A stretch of 64,000 bases of DNA, taken from NCBI GenBank assembly GCA_017506865.1, contig JAFCMP010000516.1:682001-746000 (forward strand), in the 5' to 3' direction. How positions within the stretch are numbered: position 1 is the first letter of the stretch; each line of letters opens with the position of its first letter. Both the position numbers and the translations under genes were made by a program. Below the pieces are notes generated by a model that was not told the DNA's origin, ran no database searches, and saw nothing but the letters and a program-made list of their open reading frames with translations. This DNA comes from Tribonema minus. Its lineage: Eukaryota > Sar > Xanthophyceae > Tribonematales > Tribonemataceae. Below, one piece after another: positions 58,266 to 64,000 of this stretch.

Positions 58266-60342
58266 ATGCGCGTGCTGCTGCCTTTCGCCCAAGCCGTTAT
58301 AGCCGCGAGCGCGCTTCGTCAATTGCCGTCAAGTGCCCGGAACTGGCATCAAGTGTCAGTAGCCCCATTGAGAGGCACGGCAGCCGTCCACCGACGTTTC
58401 CTGGCTACTGACGGGTCTGCCGGAATTGTTAATGGTGCGGGTACACGCTGCGGCAGCGGTGTGGCGATCTTGCATGCTGCTGGCGACGATCGCAGCGATG
58501 GGTCGGAACTAGTCCGGGAGGTGTTGGCGCTACTGACGCCCGCACTGGCGCTGGGGCTGGTAGCGGTCCGACCCGCATTCGTTAGCCAAGTGTTGGTGAG
58601 TCGTGCTGTGTGCCCCTCAAATGCTCGGCTTCGCGAATTTGTACGTTGTACAACATGCTGTGAGGTCGGCCTCGCTGAGCAATACAGATGCATGATGCAA
58701 CACGTAGGAACAGGATGGAGTTGCGATCCTAAGCGCGCATCATAAGAAAGTAATGCAACTCTGAGTACATACTGATGAAAGTATCGTTGCAGGCATGACT
58801 CATGAGCAAAGCAGCAGTGGAGTATCCATGCCGGCGGCGCCCGGCGACTCTGCTTTCTTCTACTTGTGTTGATCTGGTGATATGTTTTGCGTTGCACAAT
58901 CCACTACACGTTTCTCGTTTCATCTTCGCGATTCATGAATTGCCCACACTCTCACAAAGTGCAACACTTGGAACTGTGTGTATTTGCAGAGCTGGACCCT
59001 GACACAAAAGGCAGTCAGCATGTACGTCACGGCCACCACGCTCTACTTCGCCTACCAGGGCCTCGAGCTGCCCTGGAGTCGTCAGCGGAGGGTACAAAAG
59101 GTGCTGACCGGGCTGTTAGCCAGCACCGCCCCCCCTCTCGAAGATTCAGCAAGAGGCGTCTTCCTTATAGGCAGGGAGCGACTGTGTGCGGCCATCAATC
59201 CAGCAGGCTTTCGGAGCGAGCCTTGGCCATTGACCACGCTCATCAGTAGCAACAGCGCCGCAGGCAAATCGACCGTTTCACGCCTCGCATTTCTGAACGA
59301 GAAAGGTGTCCGGTATGTGGAGCTGCCAGCTGGAGCCAAGGACATGGAGGCACTGTGGCTCACACAGATGTGCAGCGAATATGACGTCGAGGCTCGGGCG
59401 GGTGAGCCGCCATTGCTCGTGCTGCAGGCAGCGCTGCAGAAGCTCAAACGCATTCGAGAACGGCGCCAGCGCCTGCAAGCTAAGCTGCATGACGCCGAAC
59501 ACATCACCAGCAACGATAGCGATCCCCGTGACGTAATGCCTGTGTTCATCACAGACTTGAGCAGTCGAATACATTCAGAGCAGCTGGACCAGTTGCTGCT
59601 GCTGTTCAAGCGGCTGGGGGCAGATGCTTCACTGGCACGTTTTGTGGTAGTCGTCTCCGCTGCCCAAACCGCAGCTGGTGTGCCTACGCCTCTAGCGCTC
59701 CTCCGGGTGCAGGTGGTCGAGGTCGGTGACCTGGAGGAAGAAGAAGGCAGACGTTACGTCGCTAATGCGCTGCATGAGTGGCAGTTGCGCCGACCCGCTG
59801 TCAGCCTGACACCGGACCAGGAAGCGCGCATCATCGGCCACACACTCGCCAGGTGCTGCACTCTGGCGGGCCGCCTCAAAATTCTGTGTCAAAACCTCTG
59901 GCGCTCATGCAGCTCACTGGAGGAGTTGGAGCGAAGTGTTAATGTCGACGCGACCGAGGAGCAGTTCGATGCAGACGCTGGACTGGACCAGCTAGTGAGA
60001 TCTCTGTCGGCCGCCGGGGCGAGCTCCGAGCGTTTAACCAACTTCTTACGCCTGTTTGTCGTCTCTGAAGCAGCGACGTCTGCTGCCGCCAGTGCTTCAG
60101 ACGTTGCTGTTGATGGGGGTGGCCTGGTAGCTGGTGCAGCTGAGACAGCTATTGTAACTTTGGCTGCTGCTGCTGCTGTACTTGGCGTGGCGCCGGACAG
60201 CATCATCAAAAGCAATTTAGGTATTGTGGGGCATTCTCATCCCCTTCTCATCAACCCACGCAAAACTGAGGTGCGCGCAGCATCCATATTCGCCAAAAAA
60301 GCAATGCAGAAGCAGATCACACTTCTACAAACACAATCTTGA
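58266..60342 (+). CDS. P-loop (AAA+/STAND-like) protein with putative mitochondrial presequence (2 exons, 560 aa)
   Basis: Exons 58266-58595 and 58990-60342, phase 0. The start MRVLLPFAQAVIAASALRQL is followed by a stretch rich in Arg, Ser and Ala without early acidic residues (to about residue 55), as in mitochondrial presequences. A hydrophobic region, LALLTPALALGLVAVRPAFV, and another at AVSMYVTATTLYFAYQGLEL suggest membrane segments. The nucleotide-binding core has a Walker A-like SNSAAGKST (about residue 198; the first Gly is replaced) and a Walker B-like MPVFITDL (about 293-300), then FVVVVSAAQT (sensor-like). A helical domain follows with QEARIIGHTLARCCTLAGRL. The C-terminal part is Ala-rich, then ends in a basic helix. 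Specific function not recognised. Confidence 0.78.
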
Positions 60343-60473
60343 GTAAGCACGCCCCAGCAAAATGTGAAAATTATTTCACCCGTACACGAATGACGCTCCC
60401 TGCTGTGATGTTGAAGTTGAAGTACGCAGAATCGAATGCTGGTACCACTGGTTGCAGTTTGATCATCCTGAAG
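60343..60473. other. 3' flank of the P-loop gene
   Basis: A short spacer between the plus-strand stop and the 3' end of the inverted LINE tail. Nothing else is recognised. Confidence 0.4.
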
Positions 60474-61600
60474 GTACTTTTTATTGATTCTCGCTCAGGG
60501 CGCGAAAAAGCCCAGATGATTGGCATCTAGCTGTACGGAATCTACATGTCGTATGACAGTCTGAAAGTGTCGTAACAACAACCACTCAAACGCCGCCGCC
60601 GCCAAATGGCATCTCGGGATCCTCCCCTACGTCCTCCTCCATGCCCCCCCCCCCAACTGGATTCTGCCATGTGTGTCATGACACGGCAAGAGTACGCCAT
60701 GTGGAGCGCTGCCGACAGAGCCGAGCGTAAGCGCGCCAGGGCGATGCCCTTAAGAGCTTTAGGGCGCCCTCCTCTGGGCATTGACATCCTGCTGGCATAC
60801 TCCGTCGCCACAGCCTCCAGCAGCTTACGCCCCTGCTCCCTGATGCTGCCAAATGACCCTAGTGCCAAAGTGGCAAGTTTGTAGCAACTCTGATCATAAT
60901 GACCAGAATAGTGGGTAGTTTTGGCGGCCTCTTGGTCGCGACAGCAAAGCTCGGGGTCTGCTGCAGTCATCTGCGCCCGCGACGCCACCTGTGCTTCGAA
61001 GCAGGTGACGTCCACCATGAGCGGCAGTTGACGTGTCGGGTCGTCGTAGCCGGTCACCGGGAAGGCGTCGGCAGGCAGCACGATGTCCTCCTGCGACTCC
61101 CCGGCGGCCCGGCGGATCCCAGAAACGGCGTGTAGTCCTCGTCCACCAGTCCCGTTTTGAGGTATTGCCGCAGGATGCGCTGCGTAGCCCTCTTGACGCT
61201 ATTGTGGACGAATGGTGTCGTGCGCCTTGACGCGTGGCGCTTGACACAGCCGTGCATGCAGGGTGCCGCCCGGCGACTTCCCGCACAGCTTGCAGCCTGC
61301 CGTGTGCTCCTCTACTCCGATGGCGCGTTTGACGGCCAGCTGCCAGGATAGGCCATCGAATGAAGCCGTTGTGGAGTACATGGGCTCGTTGAGGAATGCC
61401 ATGCCGATCGAGTGTATGTGGCGCTGCGACCCGAATCGAGCAAGTGCTTGCGTGCGTTGCGTGCCCTGCGTCAGCTGTTGCAGGTCCGCCTCCACTTCAT
61501 CTGCAAGCTCGGTAGCGACGGCATCTGCAAGCGCACTCTGATTAGGGCGCTTCAGGCTACACTGCAACTGCAGAGCACTGACGTCAAGTACGCTGCTGCC
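60474..61600 (-). mobile_element. LINE-like ORF2 C-terminal remnant (decayed)
   Basis: The element reads on the minus strand; its 3' end (AATCAATAAAAA) is at about 60478. Three overlapping frames give the C-terminal region of a non-LTR retroelement polyprotein: first a Zn-knuckle CKLCGKSPGGTLHARLC (61430-61230 region), then SVKRATQRILRQYLKTGLVD, then LPLMVDVTCFEAQ, HYSGHYDQSCYKLATLALGS and FGSIREQGRKLLEAVATEYA. At least two frameshifts separate the parts, so it is inactive. The reverse transcriptase itself is missing, consistent with 5' truncation; the 5' boundary near 61600 is an estimate. It is inverted relative to the copy at 47420. Confidence 0.75.
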
Positions 61601-62395
61601 GGTGGTGTTGCTGCTTCCGCAGGTGTTGGTGCAGAACCTGCCGCATTGGCCGCTGCCACCGCCATTGCCGCTGTCGCAGCCGGCACGGTGGCGGCGCCGC
61701 CTGCCGCCGCTGCTCCTGTTGCAGGTGCTGCAGCAGCCCTAGTAGGGCCTGGAGCAGCTGTGTTGCCTATGCCCGCAGCAGCTGCTGGTGATGCTGCAGC
61801 TAGTGATGCCGCCGATGCCGCTTGAGGTGCAACATGTGCTGCCGCTGCTGCTGCCTCTGATGCTGGAGCAGCTGCTGCTGCCGCCGCTGCTGCTGCCGCC
61901 GGAGTAGTTGCGCCGTGCGCCGCCGCTGCTGCTGCTGCCGCTGGTGCCGCCTGTGCTGCTGCGGCGGCCCCTGATCCAGCGGTAGCTGCGCCGTGTGGTG
62001 CCGGAATGGCTGCGCCATTAGCGCGGCCTGCCGCTGATGCAGTTGCCGCTGCCGGAGCAGTCGCGCCTGCACTGACAACCGCCGCTGCCGCTGTACCAGT
62101 TGCCGCTGCTGGTGCTGTTGGTGCTGGTGCTGCTGCCGCTGCAGCCGGCGCTGCTTGTGTTGCCGCATCCTCAGCAGCGTTGTCTGCAGCCGCTTGAGGA
62201 GCCGCCTGCTGCAGCACCCCCGCCCGTCCAGAGAGTGCTGGTTGCAGCGCTTGCAACGTGCCCGCCACATACGCAGCATCAGCGATGTCGCAGGTGCTGG
62301 TAATGCGCCATGCCGTGTTGGGAGGTACTTGGCAACTGGGTGACCCACGAACTGCCCCGTATGGATTACAGGCCTCATGCGCGACAGTCATACCG
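61600..62395. other. GCN-rich low-complexity tract
   Basis: Long imperfect GCT/GCC/GCA runs open in several frames. The minus-strand frame from 62391 starts MTVAHEACNPYGAVRGSPSC and becomes almost pure Ala/Pro/Thr; another frame gives Gln/Arg/His-rich text. It may be part of the retroelement's 5' side or an older Ala-rich gene. I cannot decide. Confidence 0.4.
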
Positions 62396-63144
62396 GGTTG
62401 CCCTCCTCTAAATTCGGGTTGCCCAACAAAGAAAATCTGCCCTTGTGACCGTCAGGAGTCTCACTTCAGTGCAGATGTGTGTCAAAAGGCAGTCTGTGGC
62501 TGGTCGCAAAGCGAGACGCCCCCCCTGCCCGGAGGGGGGGACATGTAGGTGGGCCCTGGCACGGCAAACCTGATTGTTTGCGCTATGTAGCTGGCTGTCA
62601 ATCACGCATTCATCATTCTGCAGTCTGTGTGGATGAGAACAGGTGCTGCTGTTGTATTTTTCTTAGAAAAATGTTGTACATTGTGCATGCGAAGCAAGCA
62701 CACACTGCATGTTAGATTCAGGTAAAGCGCAAGCGCTCGCAGTGGGTTCTCTCCCGCAATTGTGAAGTCTGATGATGTTGTGAACAAAGCAAGGTGATCG
62801 ATGTGTCCTGCGCGATATACAATCAGATGCCCATGACTGCACACGGTGCCACAAGACTACTGGGCAGCCACTGGCAGGTGCAGACGATGTCAGCATGCAA
62901 TGTGGTGCTACCACTGATGACGCGCAAACATCAAGACAAGAAAATCAGAGGCAACAGAGACAAAGTACTTCAAATTGGGATCATATTTGCTGTATGATCA
63001 CGCATGGAATGACCCATGAACCAGTGACATTGCCACTGCAAGCCTGCAGGTCGCATGCTGCGCTGTGTTGACTGTGTTGGTGTGCTGTCGTGCACTGTGT
63101 ATGAAATAGAAAATAAAGTGCTTGTGGCAGGGCCACTGACTTAC
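62396..63144. other. no recognisable feature
   Basis: Contains short unrelated open frames. The right part is probably intron of the minus-strand gene with an exon at 63145-63468. Confidence 0.35.
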
Positions 63145-63468
63145 AACGCAGCGTCGTAAATGCGCGCAGCAAAAGCAGCATCGCTCCACGGTGCCTCATC
63201 ACCATCAACCTGCAAGTGATCAAACAGGAGCTCTGCACCGCCGGCAGTCTCCGCCACAGGCAGTGTGGCATCCATATCACCCAGCAGCAGCGGCTGAAAG
63301 TGACCGGTTCGTTCGCGCACCCAGCCTGCGACAGTTTCGGAGCCTAAAACGGCTGCGACTTGCTTTAGCACAGCGTCGGCGGCTTCGTCTTCGGCTTCTG
63401 TGAACTCACTCAGGAAGTGCGGAAAGAGCGATGCCACCAGCTCGGAGTATGGCGTGAGTGGCAGCAGG
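63145..63468 (-). CDS. single exon of an unrecognised protein (gene leaves right edge)
   Basis: A 324-nt exon with acceptor CCCTCCAG after a long C-rich tract (minus strand) and donor GTAAGT. It reads LLPLTPYSELVASLFPHFLS, EFTEAEDEAADAVLKQVAAV, ETVAGWVRERTGHFQPLLLG and ELLFDHLQVDGDEAPWSDAA. Composition is acidic and helical. The upstream exons lie to the right of the window and the downstream exons were not found. Family not recognised. Confidence 0.6.
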
Positions 63469-64000
63469 CTGGAGGGGGGGGGTGGGGGGGGGGGGAAGGG
63501 TGTTGTTCATGTGCATGTCGCCACGAAGTCACATTCGATGGTGTATGATGTATGGGGCATGTGAAACGGTGTGTGGTGCTTATATACAGCGCCATTCAGA
63601 AAGACATTGAGATACGCTTTTACGCGCTCGCAACAGGAACTTCAATTGAAGCGAGGGACCAAACTACTTATGCGTGCTGCTTTTGACCGCGACTCTTTGA
63701 CTTCGGATGCGAATGATGTGCTGGTACTCATTTGGCTGCCCACATCTGTGTTGTCTAACATGTCCGCAACATGCCGCTTGCAACAGCACATGCTGGCTGC
63801 AGTAGTAGCACACAGGCAAGTACAGGCAGATATTAGGCAGACAGCGCAACTTCAATACATGCATGCGATGTCTACCACAATCTTGCTTTACAGCGACAAA
63901 TGTGATACCCTGCGCGGGGCTGCTGCAGTTGAAGCTAGCGCAACGCGCAACGAATAACTGCTCTCTAGCTTTGTGTACGGCTGCTCTTGTCGAATCAAAT
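63469..64000. other. probable intron / window edge
   Basis: Begins with a G-rich run (63471-63497), the C-rich pyrimidine tract of the minus-strand acceptor. A 128-codon plus-strand frame (63571-63957) has no recognisable domain. Confidence 0.35.

Noticed and set aside
60542..61081. Stand-alone 179-aa protein gene
   Set aside because: It is one frame of a frameshifted retroelement C-terminus, shared with the truncated copy at 47420-47864.
61552..62391. 279-codon Ala-rich minus-strand frame as a real gene
   Set aside because: Composition is simple GCN repeat and the frame overlaps the LINE remnant; no domain supports a gene call.

Overview
The window is eukaryotic nuclear DNA. Every recognisable gene is broken by introns with GT-AG borders (donors mostly GTGAGT or GTGCGT, two likely GC-AG), the introns are long and repeat-rich, and a LINE-type retroelement tail occurs twice. 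The gene set (ATP-type PEP carboxykinase, a membrane-anchored GH81 endo-1,3-beta-glucanase, a lipocalin, MORN and ankyrin proteins, an SDS22-type LRR/coiled-coil/EF-hand protein, a choline-transporter-like relic) and the TTAGGG-like intronic tracts suggest an algal protist, perhaps a stramenopile. That assignment is inference only.

Layout, left to right. 1-6.3 kb: ATP-PEPCK, minus strand, its 3' end lost off the left edge. 6.7-8.2 kb: a ~610 bp tandem duplication with CAG tracts, running into a broken SLC44/CTL exon. 8.8-16.2 kb: minus-strand block with a long MORN gene (5' end unresolved), an exon with a VVIFVSDKW core, and a complete three-exon MORN gene. 16.4-17.4 kb: a two-copy segmental duplication with a minisatellite. 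17.5-19.3 kb: a plus-strand LRR gene with a C-terminal 28-residue repeat array. 21.7-34.6 kb: one 16-exon minus-strand GH81 gene whose exon phases all close (957 aa). 36.3-39.5 kb: an ankyrin/TM gene, minus, divergent over 294 bp from a plus-strand Q-rich protein with an unrecognised C-terminal domain (39.8-43.1 kb). 45.5-46.9 kb: lipocalin, plus. 47.4-47.9 kb: 5'-truncated LINE tail. 48.5-58.1 kb: minus-strand LRR/low-complexity/coiled-coil/EF-hand gene, divergent over 187 bp from a plus-strand P-loop protein with a likely mitochondrial presequence (58.3-60.3 kb). 60.5-61.6 kb: a second, inverted and longer LINE tail. 63.1-63.5 kb: one exon of a minus-strand gene leaving the right edge.

The most striking thing is intron composition. 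In at least four genes the introns contain degenerate tandem copies of the neighbouring exon-intron junction: exon tail plus donor on the donor side, or acceptor plus exon head on the acceptor side. Up to seven copies occur per junction and TTAGGG-like tracts are sometimes inserted between them. This points to introns growing by tandem duplication of their own splice borders and leaves rows of decoy splice sites.
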